A stretch of 64,000 nucleotides of DNA. It comes from Collimonas arenae. Lineage in GTDB: Bacteria; Pseudomonadota; Gammaproteobacteria; Burkholderiales; Burkholderiaceae_D. A model generated the notes under the pieces. It did no database searches and was not told where the DNA came from. It worked only from the letters and a program-made list of their open reading frames with translations. Below, in pieces: positions 1 to 9,657 of the stretch. Location: contig NZ_CP009962.1 in assembly GCF_000786695.1 (NCBI RefSeq), positions 2,542,001 through 2,606,000 on the forward strand. The letters run 5' to 3'. The position numbers and the translations under genes are program-made. Within the stretch, counting starts at the first letter, position 1; each line of letters opens with the position of its first letter.

Positions 1-1
1 G

Positions 2-625
2 CAGGTGGTCGATACCATGGGCAGCATTCGCAATTCTTCACGCAAAATCGTGGACATCATCGGGGTAATTGACGGCATCGCTTTCCAGACCAATATCCTG
101 GCCTTGAATGCGGCGGTGGAGGCCGCGCGCGCGGGCGAGCAGGGACGCGGTTTTGCCGTAGTCGCTTCCGAAGTGCGCAACCTGGCGCAGCGTTCCGCAG
201 CGGCTGCCAAGGAAATCAAGGTATTGATCGACGACTCCGTCAATCAGGTCGGCAGCGGCAGCAAGCTGGTCGAACAGGCTGGGACGACCATGGAAGAAGT
301 CGTCAATAGCGTCAAGCGCGTCACCGATATCGTCGGAGAAATCGCCACCGCCAGCCGAGAGCAGAGCATCGGGATTGAACAAGTCAATCATTCAATTACG
401 CAAATGGACGAGGTGACCCAGCAAAACGCTGCGCTCGTAGAGCAAGCTGCTGCGGCCGCGGCTTCGCTGCAGGAGCAGGCAGCCAGCCTGGCGCAAACGG
501 TAAGCGTGTTCAAGACCGATGGCGATCATGCCTCGCATGCGGTTGCGGACAGGTACGCCGCCGATATCGCGCCAGGACGTCGGCAACATGCCGCCTGGGA
601 TGCAACGCAACGGGCGGCGGCCTAG
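2..625 (+). CDS. Methyl-accepting chemotaxis protein, C-terminal part (5' end outside window)
   Basis: Only the last 207 codons are visible and the frame is open to the left edge, so this is a partial gene. It contains the highly conserved hairpin tip of the MCP signalling domain ([20 protein letters not shown], residues about 24-43 of the visible part), which contacts CheA and CheW, followed by the descending helix of the coiled coil with methylation-region spacing. The ligand-binding, membrane and HAMP parts must lie upstream. The GTG at 5 is an internal codon, not a likely start. The neighbouring chemoreceptor has a very similar signalling domain, which suggests tandem duplication. Confidence 0.93.
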   Translation, partial: QVVDTMGSIRNSSRKIVDIIGVIDGIAFQTNILALNAAVEAARAGEQGRGFAVVASEVRNLAQRSAAAAKEIKVLIDDSVNQVGSGSKLVEQAGTTMEEVVNSVKRVTDIVGEIATASREQSIGIEQVNHSITQMDEVTQQNAALVEQAAAAAASLQEQAASLAQTVSVFKTDGDHASHAVADRYAADIAPGRRQHAAWDATQRAAA

Positions 626-655
626 ATTTATCCTCATAGCGAAAGTGTGCAAGAG

Positions 656-2377
656 ATGAAAACCCTGAGTCTGAAAGCAAAACTGTGGCTGGTGCTGGCG
701 GTCATGTGGATCGGCTTGCTGTTGCTGGCCGGCTGGTCGGCCTTGAATACACGTAACACCATGATGAGCGAACGTGAAGCCGGATTGAAGAATGTGGTGG
801 AGACCGCGGCAGGTGTCGTCAAAGGTTATGCTGACGATGCCGCCGCCGGCAAGATAAGCCTGGCCGATGCGCAAAGCCAGGCGCTGCGGCGCATCAGCAC
901 GATGCGTTATGCACAGGATAACTACGTGTTCGTATTCGATTCACGGCCGGTGGTGCTGATGCATCCGACCAGCAAGGATATCGTCGACAAGAACGTCGGC
1001 GAGCGCAAGGATACGGAAGGCAAGCTGTATTACGTTGAAATGGTCAAGGTCGGCAAGGAGCAAAAGCAGGGTATCGTCCATTACATGGGACGTTTGCCGG
1101 GTACGGTCGATACCCGAGCCGAAAAGATCAGCCAGGTCAACTATTTTGCTCCCTGGGACTGGTTCCTGGTGTCAGGTGTTTTTGTGAATGACGTACAGCT
1201 TGCGTTCTATGACAATCTGCTGAAGCAGTTGCTGATCATGTTTGTGATCGGCGCTACCGTCTCGGCTACCATGCTTTTGATCATTCGCAGCGTCACGCGT
1301 AGCCTGGGTGGCGAGCCGGGCTACGCCGCCGCGATAGCGACCAGGATTGCCGCCGGCGAGCTGGACATATCAGTGCAGGTGGATAGCCGGGACAACGCTA
1401 GTTTGCTCTATGCGATGCGGCAGATGCAGCAGCAACTGGTTGCAGCGATCAGAGAAATCCGCGACGGTACGCATCAGATTGGCGCATCGATCCAGGAAAT
1501 TTCTGCGGGCAACGGCAATTTGTCGGCGCGCACCGAGCAGCAAGCAGCTTCTCTGCAACAGACCGCCGCGAGCATGGAGCAACTCACGGCGACCGTTCGC
1601 CAAAACGCCGACAACGCCAGGCAGGCAGGGCAATTGGCGCAAAGCGCTTCAGGCATCGCTGCCAAAGGCGGCGAGGTGGTGGGGCAGGTAGTGCACACCA
1701 TGCAAGGCATCACCGACAGCTCCAAGCGCATCGCCGACATCATCGGCGTGATCGACGGTATCGCATTCCAGACCAATATCCTTGCGCTGAATGCCGCAGT
1801 CGAGGCTGCCAGGGCGGGTGAGCAGGGGCGTGGCTTTGCGGTGGTGGCGTCCGAAGTGCGCAACCTGGCGCAACGCAGCGCCCAGGCAGCCAAGGAAATC
1901 AAGGAGCTGATTGGCGATTCGGTCAGCAAGGTCGATGGCGGTTCGGAACTGGTCAGCCGGGCTGGCCGCACCATGGATGAAATCGTACAGGCAGTGAAGC
2001 GCGTCGCCGATATCATGGGCGAGGTAACGGTGGCATCGGAAGAGCAGCGCGGCGGCATCGAGCAAGTCAACCAGGCCGTGATGCAGATGGATCAGGTGAC
2101 GCAGCAAAATGCGGCGTTGGTGGAAGAGGTGGCAACCGCGGCCGAATCGCTGGAAGGACAGGCGCAACGGTTGCAGGATGCCGTGTCGGTGTTCCAGGTG
2201 GGCGAGCCGATGCGGGCCAGGGCGATCGTCAAACGCAGAGCAGCACCGCCGCTCGTCAAGCCAGTGCTTAGCTCGACGCCAGTACTGAAAGCGATCCGGC
2301 CCGCTCCAGCCGCCAGCCGCAAGGCGCCGGTGGTCAAGCTGGCGGCGTCAAACGCGGCCGACTGGGAATCGTTTTAG
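656..2377 (+). CDS. Methyl-accepting chemotaxis protein with single Cache sensor domain
   Basis: A full-length chemoreceptor of 573 residues. Seen in order: a transmembrane helix near the N-terminus (residues about 10-30), a periplasmic sCache-like sensor (about 35-185, with the YVFVFD and [10 protein letters not shown] motifs typical of that family), a second membrane helix (about 190-215), a HAMP linker, and the MCP signalling domain with the conserved hairpin tip. The tail is rich in Ala, Pro and Lys and has no CheR-binding pentapeptide that I can see. ATG at 656 is preferred over the GTG at 647, which is also in frame. It starts 30 bases after the preceding chemoreceptor. It would pass ligand signals to the CheA kinase; the ligand cannot be told from sequence, but such Cache receptors often bind small organic acids. 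Confidence 0.93.
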   Translation: MKTLSLKAKLWLVLAVMWIGLLLLAGWSALNTRNTMMSEREAGLKNVVETAAGVVKGYADDAAAGKISLADAQSQALRRISTMRYAQDNYVFVFDSRPVVLMHPTSKDIVDKNVGERKDTEGKLYYVEMVKVGKEQKQGIVHYMGRLPGTVDTRAEKISQVNYFAPWDWFLVSGVFVNDVQLAFYDNLLKQLLIMFVIGATVSATMLLIIRSVTRSLGGEPGYAAAIATRIAAGELDISVQVDSRDNASLLYAMRQMQQQLVAAIREIRDGTHQIGASIQEISAGNGNLSARTEQQAASLQQTAASMEQLTATVRQNADNARQAGQLAQSASGIAAKGGEVVGQVVHTMQGITDSSKRIADIIGVIDGIAFQTNILALNAAVEAARAGEQGRGFAVVASEVRNLAQRSAQAAKEIKELIGDSVSKVDGGSELVSRAGRTMDEIVQAVKRVADIMGEVTVASEEQRGGIEQVNQAVMQMDQVTQQNAALVEEVATAAESLEGQAQRLQDAVSVFQVGEPMRARAIVKRRAAPPLVKPVLSSTPVLKAIRPAPAASRKAPVVKLAASNAADWESF

Positions 2378-2632
2378 AATTTGAATTTAAGATTTGAATT
2401 ATCCTCGGCTCGCCGCCGTGGACATCCTGGTAGAAAGAAAAGATTCTGCGTCCCTCTCAGGATGCTCAGGATGTATACTTGGGACTATCGCAAACAGCCG
2501 GTGCACATGCTGTTTTAGTAATAAAGACTGCTGTTTGCGTCCCACCTACCTACCTATTGATCGAGACTACTCCATGCGTTTGAATTTCCTCTCCGCCGAA
2601 TCGATGTCGGCCGACCGTCCCTTGGGCTGTTC

Positions 2633-3778
2633 ATGACTGCGATGACTGCGCTCGAACAGCCGATGATCCACTGGGTCGAGGAAGATCAGCCGCGCTCGGC
2701 GCGCTGGCGCTCGGAAAGCGGCAATCCGGCGCCGAAACGGGTGGTGATTGCAGATGACAGGATGACAGCCGACGCTGCTTACCGGCTCGCCTGCGAAGGC
2801 ACCGGCATGTTGTGGCGCGGTGATTTCCAGAATGCCCGCCAGCTGCTGCAAGCGCTGGCGCGCCGGGCCGAGCCCAAGCCGAAGAAGCGGCCCAAGCTGC
2901 CGGCCACGCCGACCGATGCCTTCAATCTGCATCGCCAGGCACAATCGCAGCGTGCCCGCACTCTTGGCATGCTGTTGTTGCCGTTCGAAGCCGATTACAG
3001 CATTCCCTTGCGGCGTGCGCCGGATGTGCAACAGGCTTGCAATGAAGCCTATGGCGCACCGACAGACTCGTTCGTGACCTCGTTGCGCGAATTGCAGGGG
3101 CTGATTGGCGCCCATGAATGGCGCAAGAAGGGCGTCGACATTCCTGCGTTGGGAGATCGCATTCATCCGCACTACGGCGTCTATTCACCGGTGCGCGGCG
3201 AGTACATCGGCCTGGTGGCCGAGGCGCCGCTGCCATCGACCAGGCTGGCGTTCGATATTGGCACCGGCACCGGCGTGCTGGCGGCATTGTTGGCCAAGCG
3301 CGGCGTAACAAGCATCGTGGCGACGGATATGGATCCGCGCGCGCTGTCCTGCGCCAAGGAAAACCTGTTGCGGCTGAACCTGGACGGCCAGGTAAAGCTG
3401 ATGGAGACTGACCTGTTCCCCGAGGGCCGGGCGCCGCTGGTGATTTGCAACCCGCCGTGGATTCCGGCGCGGCCCAGCTCGCCCATCGAGCACGCTGTAT
3501 ATGATCCCGAAAGCCGCATGCTGCGCGGTTTCCTGAGCGGCCTGGCGGCGCATCTGGAGCCAGGCGGCGAGGGCTGGCTGATCTTGTCCGATCTGGCTGA
3601 GCATCTCGGGCTGCGTTCGCGCGACGAATTGCTGGCAGCAATTGCTGCGGGCGGTTTGAAGGTCGTGGGGAAGATCGACGTCAGGCCGCAGCATCCTAAG
3701 GTATCGGACCAGGCTGACCCTTTGCACTCCGCACGCGCTGCGGAACTGACATCCTTGTGGCGGTTGGCTGCGGCTTGA
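2633..3778 (+). CDS. Class I SAM-dependent methyltransferase (HemK/N5-glutamine-like)
   Basis: A 381-residue protein whose C-terminal half is a Rossmann-type methyltransferase. The SAM-binding motif DIGTGTG lies at residues 208-214, an acidic motif II (TDMDP) follows near 231-235, and the catalytic NPPW motif is at 273-276. NPPW/NPPY is found in enzymes that methylate planar amide or amino nitrogen, such as PrmC/HemK and N6-adenine methylases. The N-terminal 180 residues are family-specific and include a Lys/Pro-rich stretch at about 80-90. The substrate is unknown. An ATG at 2642 is an alternative start. The gene stands alone between a chemoreceptor and a phosphotransfer gene. The 255 bases before it hold nothing I can assign. 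Confidence 0.8.
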   Translation: MTAMTALEQPMIHWVEEDQPRSARWRSESGNPAPKRVVIADDRMTADAAYRLACEGTGMLWRGDFQNARQLLQALARRAEPKPKKRPKLPATPTDAFNLHRQAQSQRARTLGMLLLPFEADYSIPLRRAPDVQQACNEAYGAPTDSFVTSLRELQGLIGAHEWRKKGVDIPALGDRIHPHYGVYSPVRGEYIGLVAEAPLPSTRLAFDIGTGTGVLAALLAKRGVTSIVATDMDPRALSCAKENLLRLNLDGQVKLMETDLFPEGRAPLVICNPPWIPARPSSPIEHAVYDPESRMLRGFLSGLAAHLEPGGEGWLILSDLAEHLGLRSRDELLAAIAAGGLKVVGKIDVRPQHPKVSDQADPLHSARAAELTSLWRLAAA

Positions 3779-4103
3779 TGTTTTTGCCTTGACGCTGCGA
3801 ATTCGACGATGTTGGATCTGCGTTGGGGCATGGCTGAGGTTAATATGACATTAAATCAATTGTAATTAAGAAGGTTTTTGCTATAAATTCGTCGATTTTC
3901 TGCAATTATGACAATTATCAGTTGTTACCCATTGTGAACGATTGTTAAATATATAAATTTGCTATTGCTGCAATTAATCTCCAAATCTAGGCTATTCCTG
4001 TTCATCTTGCCGCAAAGATGAACGGAAGGTCGCTTTACCTTGTCCTGCATGGCTTGCAGGAGGTAGTGGCGGCGTCTTGGGATAATCACTAGAAGTGGAT
4101 GAA
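3779..4103 (+). promoter_or_regulatory. AT-rich intergenic region with a sigma70-type promoter for the Hpt gene
   Basis: This 325-base gap is much more AT-rich than its flanks. It contains TTGTAA at 3860-3865 and TATAAA at 3882-3887, separated by 16 bases, a good vegetative promoter pair facing the downstream Hpt gene. About 200 bases of leader would separate the start of transcription from ATG 4104. I see no structured RNA or open reading frame here. The promoter is seen by consensus match only. Confidence 0.5.
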
Positions 4104-4424
4104 ATGAACAAAAGCAAGCACAGGCCGCAGCACTCGGATCCGCTATTGCCTTTGAACGACTCCGAGATCGGACTTGGTGATTTGTTTCTGGCTAGCGCCC
4201 GGCAAGACATCATCACTATCGAACAGGCGCTTGCGCGTCAGGACTATCACTCTATACAGCTCACAGTGCACAGTTTGAAAGGTGCGGCGATGATTTTCCG
4301 CATGAATCCAACCGTCAACGCTACACAGCGCATTGAAGCGGTATTGAATACCGGCCTGGACGTTGATCACGCGCAGTTGACGGTGGCGTGCAATGTACTG
4401 CGCGAATTGATCGAACGCTCCTGA
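4104..4424 (+). CDS. Hpt-domain histidine phosphotransfer protein
   Basis: A small stand-alone Hpt protein of 106 residues. The motif HSLKGAA carries the phospho-accepting histidine (residue 56 counted from ATG 4104), and the surrounding helices fit the four-helix Hpt fold. Such proteins relay phosphate between a hybrid histidine kinase and a response regulator. No kinase or regulator gene is adjacent, so its partners are unknown. A GTG at 4095 is also in frame; ATG 4104 is preferred. Related stand-alone Hpt proteins occur near sensor genes in Burkholderiales. Confidence 0.82.
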   Translation: MNKSKHRPQHSDPLLPLNDSEIGLGDLFLASARQDIITIEQALARQDYHSIQLTVHSLKGAAMIFRMNPTVNATQRIEAVLNTGLDVDHAQLTVACNVLRELIERS

Positions 4425-4599
4425 TCGAATGGCTGCAGGCGTAGCAGCATCCGGTTCTGCGATGTTGCTGCTACTGCTGCGGCATGGCACTTATCCTTAT
4501 CGTCTAAAACAGCTATAGTCTCTATATCGGATTCGTCCATGCCGCGTGAGCAGCGCGTTCGAATCAGGCATCAGTAATCCGACTTGATATGGAGAACGT

Positions 4600-5010
4600 A
4601 TGGCGTCTGTACATTTACAAAGCAGTACCGGTTATGGCCAGCAAATCCAGGCGCGGACGCACCAGTTACGTGCCGATGAGCCGCTTGATAACGGCGGCAC
4701 CGATAGCGGTCCCGCTCCTTACGAATTGCTGCTGGCCGGATTGGCCGCGTGTACTTCGCTGACCCTGCGCATGTATGCTGATCGCAAGCAGTGGGAACTG
4801 GGTATGATCGATGTCCGCCTGCGCTTTTCCCGCGACGATCAAGGGCAGGAAAAGATTGATCGCACGGTCGCTTTCGGCGCGGCGCTGAGCGAAGAGCAGA
4901 TTGCCAGGCTGGCTGAAATCTGCGAAAAAACACCTGTCACCAAAACCATTCGCCAGGGCACGCCGATTGCTACCGTCTTGCAACGGACCAGGCTCGATGC
5001 GTCCAGCTAA
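4600..5010 (+). CDS. OsmC-family peroxiredoxin-like protein
   Basis: A 136-residue OsmC/Ohr-superfamily protein. The two redox cysteines are present: C51 in LAACTSLT and C108 in EICEKTPV, the arrangement that reduces organic hydroperoxides in the family. The segment GPAPYELLLAGLAACT is the family signature. It is closer to the YhfA/OsmC type than to Ohr. It lies 40 bases before an FMN reductase gene in the same direction, and the pair could form a small oxidative-stress unit (inference). Confidence 0.88.
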   Translation: MASVHLQSSTGYGQQIQARTHQLRADEPLDNGGTDSGPAPYELLLAGLAACTSLTLRMYADRKQWELGMIDVRLRFSRDDQGQEKIDRTVAFGAALSEEQIARLAEICEKTPVTKTIRQGTPIATVLQRTRLDASS

Positions 5011-5050
5011 ACACAGCTAAATATAGCCAATCATTATCGAGGAGGAAACC

Positions 5051-5602
5051 ATGACGAAAATAGTCGGAGTCGCCGGAAGTTTGCGCAGCGGCTCGCTCAA
5101 CGCCGCACTGTTGCGCGCGGCAGTCGATCTCATGCCGGCCGGGTCCTCGCTGGAAATCGGCACCATTAAAGGCATTCCTTTGTATGACGGCGACCTGGAA
5201 CAGGCTGAAGGCATTCCGGCCGCCGTAACCGTATTGAAGGAACAGATAGCGGTTGCCGATGCTTTGTTGCTGGTGACCCCGGAATACAATAATTCAATGC
5301 CGGGCGTATTCAAGAATGCGCTCGACTGGCTATCGCGGCCGCCGGCTGACAGCGCGCGTATTTTCAACGGCCGGCGAGTCGCTGTCATCGGCGCTTCGCC
5401 GGGCGGGTTCGGCACAATTCTGTCGCAAAACGCCTGGCTGCCGGTGTTGCGCACGCTTGGCATGCAGCCGTGGTTTGGCGGCCGCCTGATGGTGTCGCGC
5501 GCTGGCAAGGTATTCAATGAAAGCGGCGAGCTGGTGGATGAGCAAGTACGCGATCAATTGCGTGAATTCAATCGGAATTTCGTTGAATTCCTGAAAAATT
5601 AA
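5051..5602 (+). CDS. NADPH-dependent FMN reductase (ChrR/YieF-like quinone reductase)
   Basis: A 183-residue flavodoxin-fold flavoprotein. The N-terminal GSLRSGSLN loop binds the FMN phosphate, and PEYNNSMPG in the middle is the second flavin contact typical of the NADPH-dependent FMN reductase family. Members reduce quinones, azo dyes or chromate with NAD(P)H and protect against redox cycling. An AGGAGG-like ribosome site (gaggaggaaacc) sits just before ATG 5051. It is followed after 21 bases by cbpA. The exact substrate is not determined by the sequence. Confidence 0.87.
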   Translation: MTKIVGVAGSLRSGSLNAALLRAAVDLMPAGSSLEIGTIKGIPLYDGDLEQAEGIPAAVTVLKEQIAVADALLLVTPEYNNSMPGVFKNALDWLSRPPADSARIFNGRRVAVIGASPGGFGTILSQNAWLPVLRTLGMQPWFGGRLMVSRAGKVFNESGELVDEQVRDQLREFNRNFVEFLKN

Positions 5603-5623
5603 ACAGGCCTGGCGAAGGATGCG

Positions 5624-6553
5624 ATGAAATATAAAGACTATTACAGCGCGTTGGGAGTTGAGCGAACCGCCTCGGCTGCCGAAATCAAGCAGGCTTACCG
5701 CAAGCTGGCGCATAAATATCATCCAGATGTTTCCAAGGACCCAACCGGCGAAGAGAAATTCAAGGATATCGCTGAAGCTTACTCTACGTTGAAGGATGCG
5801 GAGAAGCGCGCGGCCTACGATCAGCTGGGACGTCACCAGCCCGGCGAAAACGTCGAACCGCCGCATTCTTGGCAACAGGGTTTCAGCGATGGCGGCACCA
5901 CCTTCGGCGACGTCGATATGGCCGACATCCTGGCTGCCTTTGCCGCATCGCGTCAGGGTGGGCAGGGTGGCAGAGCGCGGCCGAGCAGAGGCGAAGACTA
6001 TGAAGTCAATACCCCGATTACACTTGAGCAGATCTACGATGGCGGCGAAACCGATGTCCGCCTGAGCATGCCGGAATACGATGAGCACGGTAAATTGCAC
6101 CGTGTGCCGCGTACCTTCCGGGTTCGCATACCAAAAGGGGCTGAAGACGGCCAGCGGCTACGCCTGGCTGGCAAGGGCGGACAGGGCAGCGATGGCGGCA
6201 AGCACGGTGACCTGTATGTGATGATGAAGCTGATTCCGCATCCTTTGTACCGTGTCACTGGCAAAGACTTGTATTTCGATTTGCCGCTGACGCCGTGGGA
6301 GGCGGTGCTGGGTGCGACGGTCCAGGTGCCCACTTTAGGCGGCAAGGTGGAATTGAGCATCCCCGCCGGCACTGCTGCCAACCGTCAGTTCCGGATGGCC
6401 AAGCGCGGTCTGCCATCCGCCGGTGGCGAGCAGGGTAATCTGTTTGCCGTCGTCCGGATAGAGGTGCCGAAGGCCGCCACGGCGCGCGAGCGCGAGTTGT
6501 TTGAGCAACTCGCTGCGGAATCGACTTTCAACCCTCGTCAGCATTTGAATTAA
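5624..6553 (+). CDS. cbpA: Curved-DNA-binding protein CbpA (DnaJ-type co-chaperone)
   Basis: A 309-residue J-domain protein. The J domain occupies residues 1-70 with the HPD tripeptide at 33-35, followed by a short Gly-rich linker and the two DnaJ C-terminal beta domains (about 125-300). The cysteine-rich zinc finger of DnaJ is absent, which is the diagnostic difference of CbpA. It stimulates DnaK and binds curved DNA. The cbpM gene starts 11 bases downstream, the usual operon with its modulator, which strongly supports the call. Confidence 0.93.
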   Translation: MKYKDYYSALGVERTASAAEIKQAYRKLAHKYHPDVSKDPTGEEKFKDIAEAYSTLKDAEKRAAYDQLGRHQPGENVEPPHSWQQGFSDGGTTFGDVDMADILAAFAASRQGGQGGRARPSRGEDYEVNTPITLEQIYDGGETDVRLSMPEYDEHGKLHRVPRTFRVRIPKGAEDGQRLRLAGKGGQGSDGGKHGDLYVMMKLIPHPLYRVTGKDLYFDLPLTPWEAVLGATVQVPTLGGKVELSIPAGTAANRQFRMAKRGLPSAGGEQGNLFAVVRIEVPKAATARERELFEQLAAESTFNPRQHLN

Positions 6554-6564
6554 GGAGAACGGGA

Positions 6565-6900
6565 ATGGCTAGTCTGTTAGTAGAAGCCGTTTGGTTAAAC
6601 GAGGCGAGCGGATGTTCACTGGATGAATTGGTGGAGTATTCAGGCCTTAGTCACGCCGAACTGGCGGAACTGGTGGCGTTGGGTGCGATTGAGCCGGAAG
6701 TTGAGCCCGGTCGCGACATGGCGGCGGAATACGTATTTCGCTCACAGACCATTGTGGTAGCCAGGAAGGCGCGGCGGCTGCGGGATGACTTTGAACTGGA
6801 TACCCAAGGCCTGGCGATGGCGCTCAATCTGCTGCAGCGTATCCAGATGCTGGAAGCCAAACTTGCTGCAGCGGATGCGCGCTTGCCGCATCCCGTCTGA
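6565..6900 (+). CDS. cbpM: Chaperone modulator CbpM
   Basis: A 111-residue MerR-like helical protein beginning 11 bases after cbpA, with an AAGGAG ribosome site. CbpM binds the J domain of CbpA and blocks both its DnaK stimulation and its DNA binding. Seen: an N-terminal winged-helix-like segment (SGLSHAELAELVALG), then a long C-terminal helix (residues about 75-105) typical of the family. Identification rests on size, sequence pattern and invariant pairing with cbpA. Confidence 0.88.
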   Translation: MASLLVEAVWLNEASGCSLDELVEYSGLSHAELAELVALGAIEPEVEPGRDMAAEYVFRSQTIVVARKARRLRDDFELDTQGLAMALNLLQRIQMLEAKLAAADARLPHPV

Positions 6901-6930
6901 ACCGGCTTTTTTGAAAATAAAAATACACCG

Positions 6931-7818
6931 CTATTTCATGTCGCGGGCGGTTGCTAAATGATGGCGCATTAGGGCAGATGCCCATTCCCGGTTGCCGTTT
7001 TCCAGGGCCTCGATGATTTGCAAATGTTCCTTGCATGCGTCAATCCGGCGTCGGCCGTGATATCGCGTGATCTGTTCGTCCAGGCGCCTTAACTGGTTTT
7101 GCTGTTGCATCGCCTGTAACACGAAACGATTGTTGGAAAAACGCGCGAGCATTTCGTGGAATGCAGCGTTGAGTGAAAAGAAGGTGCTGAGCGAATCATC
7201 TACTTCGGCCTGTTGCAGTAATTTCTCATGCGCCAGGCGGCTATTCCGGAGTTGACCGGCATCGATTTTGAAACTGCTGTCCAGCAGGCCGCCGCATTCC
7301 ACCAAGGTCCGGAACTGATAGCTTTCCTGGGTCAGTTCGGAGGTGTTGACAATGGCCGGAAAATTCCAGCCCTGACCCCGCCGCTTTTCAATTAAACCCT
7401 CTGCTGCCATACGCACCAACGTTCCTCTTAAAAGGCTGCGCGAGACGGAGTAGCGTTCCAGGAAATGCGTTTCAGTCATGGTGTCTGGCAAGAGATTGTG
7501 CGCGCGGTCACTGATCAGCTGCCGATACAGATCATCGCCGCTTATTCCCGTGACGGAGTTATCCAGTGCCGGCTTGGACGTTGTGTTGGCGCAGACGAAA
7601 TAGCCGTTGTTGACGTGATAGTCCAGCAGATCTTGCGCCGCCACCAGGCGTAATGCCGCTTTTACAGGCGTTCGCGACACGTCAAACTTGCTTGCCAGTC
7701 CTTCTTCGGTCAGGTGTGTGCCGACCGCCAATTCGCCGGTAGTGATTTGCTGAATCAACCGGTTTGCCAGATCGAGTTGCAGCGGGCTGGGGCGGCCCGG
7801 ATGTTTGGGTTTGCTCAT
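6931..7818 (-). CDS. GntR/FCD-family regulator with two tandem winged helices
   Basis: A 295-residue transcriptional regulator. Residues about 15-80 form a GntR-type winged helix-turn-helix (KFDVSRTPVKAALR). Residues about 95-160 form a second, similar one (RYSVSRSLLRGTLVRM). Residues about 165-290 are an all-helical FCD ligand-binding domain with the usual late His-containing helix. Ordinary FCD regulators have a single DNA-binding domain, so this one carries a duplicated or fused reader. It stands alone, convergent with cbpM, and its target and effector are unknown. Such proteins usually repress catabolic genes until a carboxylic acid binds. Confidence 0.85.
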   Translation of the reverse strand: MSKPKHPGRPSPLQLDLANRLIQQITTGELAVGTHLTEEGLASKFDVSRTPVKAALRLVAAQDLLDYHVNNGYFVCANTTSKPALDNSVTGISGDDLYRQLISDRAHNLLPDTMTETHFLERYSVSRSLLRGTLVRMAAEGLIEKRRGQGWNFPAIVNTSELTQESYQFRTLVECGGLLDSSFKIDAGQLRNSRLAHEKLLQQAEVDDSLSTFFSLNAAFHEMLARFSNNRFVLQAMQQQNQLRRLDEQITRYHGRRRIDACKEHLQIIEALENGNREWASALMRHHLATARDMK

Positions 7819-8159
7819 TATTTCGCCGCAGAAATAGTTGAAAATACATTCACATTGATGTTAATTGATTAATATCATATGAGTAAACATATAAGCAAGC
7901 GGGCGGGACGGCGAACTCATATAAGGCTATTCGTAAAAAATCACATTCAATTGTATTTTTCGAATAGTGAATTCAATTCGGGAATGCGCGTTTCCATTGA
8001 GTAATTGCTGAATTGATTTCTGCTATCGCTGATCGTCAGGTCGTGATTCGGGATTGGTCGTTTCCCCGAGGGCGTGGCGGGTCGCCAGCAAGAATACAGG
8101 TGGCGCTTGGGTACTTGGAAAATGACAGGCAGGGACAACCGGAGAGCTCTGTCGAAGAA
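7819..8159. other. Intergenic region upstream of the GntR-type gene, no gene seen
   Basis: A 341-base gap between the regulator and the YceI gene. The first 110 bases upstream of the regulator are AT-rich and should hold its promoter, with partly symmetric TATATG/CATATA-like words near 7875-7893 that could bind the regulator itself (weak). A 63-codon minus-strand ORF at 7947-8138 has no signal, no ribosome site and no recognisable sequence and is not called. Confidence 0.4.
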
Positions 8160-8756
8160 TCAATATTCCTTGATGGCCTCGACACTAATGTGCAGCGTTA
8201 CTGCATCGCTGACGAACGGTACATAGCGCCCCAGCTTGTAATCACTACGCAAGATGCTGGCGGAACCGTTGGCGCCGCAGGTTTGCTTGCCGTAAATCAG
8301 CATGAAGCGACAATTGAAATTGCTGATTTGCAGTGTGACAGGATGGCTGATGCCTTTGATTGTCAGGTCGCCATCCACCGCCGTGAGTTGCGGCCCTTCA
8401 AAATGCAGGCTCGAGGATTTGAAACTGATCTTGGGAAAATTAGCCGCGTCAAAAAAATCGCTGGAGCGCATGATCTGGTTGAAGTTATCGCTGCCGGTGC
8501 TGATCGACGCCGCGTCGATGTCAATCTCAATATTGCCGCTCTGGCTATCGCGGTCAAGCTCAATTGAACCGGTCGTCAAGTCGAAGCGGCTGCGCTGCAT
8601 CGACAATCCCCAATGATTGTATTCAAAGTACGAAAACGTGTGTTCGCTATCGATAAGATAGCGGTCAGCGGCGTAACTGGCATTGCTGCCAAACGCCAGT
8701 AGCAGCAGCGAAGAACGTAACAGTTTTTGCAGGGGAATGATCCGGTTGTAGGGCAT
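8160..8756 (-). CDS. YceI-family periplasmic lipid-binding protein
   Basis: A 198-residue exported protein. The N-terminal 29 residues form a signal peptide (basic start, hydrophobic core, cleavage near SYA-AD). The rest matches the YceI fold, a lipocalin-like barrel that binds polyisoprenoid chains: it starts with YLIDSEHTFSYFEYNH and ends with a conserved hydrophobic strand. Two cysteines (FNCRF, KQTCGA) could form a disulphide. YceI proteins are linked to isoprenoid quinone handling or to stress at high pH or acid. It is transcribed away from the GST gene. Confidence 0.87.
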   Translation of the reverse strand: MPYNRIIPLQKLLRSSLLLLAFGSNASYAADRYLIDSEHTFSYFEYNHWGLSMQRSRFDLTTGSIELDRDSQSGNIEIDIDAASISTGSDNFNQIMRSSDFFDAANFPKISFKSSSLHFEGPQLTAVDGDLTIKGISHPVTLQISNFNCRFMLIYGKQTCGANGSASILRSDYKLGRYVPFVSDAVTLHISVEAIKEY

Positions 8757-8945
8757 GATTGCAAAGTGATTTATATATTCGTTGAATATTTGTTGATTTT
8801 ATCTCAGCAGCAGTTGGGCCGTTTTCGTCAGTCTGCATCAGGTCAGTCGTGCGCGATACAGATATCGTCGATATTTTTATGCGGCAACATATAAAATATC
8901 AATCCATGATGTACACAAATCCATCCAACTCGCGGAGCACTTGTT

Positions 8946-9641
8946 ATGTATGAGCTGTATATTGCCAATAAAAATTATTCGTCCTGGTCATTGCGCCCCT
9001 GGGTGCTGATGCGTCAACTGGGATTGGCGTTTAACGAACACCTTGTGCCGTTTTCCGATGAGGGCATAGACGCCAACTGGGATGCCTTCCGCAGTTTCTC
9101 ACCGACCGGGAAAGTGCCGGCGCTGAAAGATGGGACGACCGCCGTCTGGGATTCGCTGGGGATCATCGAATATCTGGCTGAGCGCCATGCAGGCGTCTGG
9201 CCTGCTGACTCCCATGCCAGGACTTGGGCACGCTGTGCAGCCGCCGAGATGCACTCCGGTTTTGGCGCATTGCGCGAGCATTGCACGATGAATTGCGGCG
9301 TCCGGATAAAGCTGGGGCAGATGCCGGCGGCGCTCGTGCGCGACATTGCAAGACTGGACGAATTGTGGAGCGACGGCTTGCAGCGTTTTGGCGGACCTTT
9401 CCTCGCGGGCGGCAGCTTCAGCGCGGTCGACGCATTTTTTGCGCCGGTCGCTTTTCGCGCGCAGACTTATGGCCTGGTCCTGAGCCCGGTAGCGCAAGCG
9501 TATGCAACTCATCTGCTGAGTTTACCCGCGATGCAGCAATGGCAAGCCGATGCCCTGGCGGAGACCTGGCGTGAACCCGGCCACGAAGCGGAAGCGAAGG
9601 CCGCAGGTGTCTTGCTGGAGGATTTGCGTAGCGTGGCTTGA
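8946..9641 (+). CDS. Glutathione S-transferase family protein
   Basis: A 231-residue protein with an N-terminal thioredoxin-like GST domain (residues 1-80; YSSWSLRPW around the glutathione site, with GKVPAL providing the cis-proline and WDSLGIIEYL the Glu/Ser contacts) and a C-terminal helical domain. The Ser in NYSSWS is the likely catalytic residue. The set of motifs resembles maleylacetoacetate-isomerase/zeta-like GSTs often annotated only as GST. The substrate is unknown. It is followed after 16 bases by arfB. Confidence 0.88.
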   Translation: MYELYIANKNYSSWSLRPWVLMRQLGLAFNEHLVPFSDEGIDANWDAFRSFSPTGKVPALKDGTTAVWDSLGIIEYLAERHAGVWPADSHARTWARCAAAEMHSGFGALREHCTMNCGVRIKLGQMPAALVRDIARLDELWSDGLQRFGGPFLAGGSFSAVDAFFAPVAFRAQTYGLVLSPVAQAYATHLLSLPAMQQWQADALAETWREPGHEAEAKAAGVLLEDLRSVA

Positions 9642-9657
9642 TATTGTCTCTATAATA

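Noticed and set aside
2394..2636. 80-codon ORF between the chemoreceptor and the methyltransferase
   Set aside because: No ribosome site, no family, atypical composition; overlaps the methyltransferase start.
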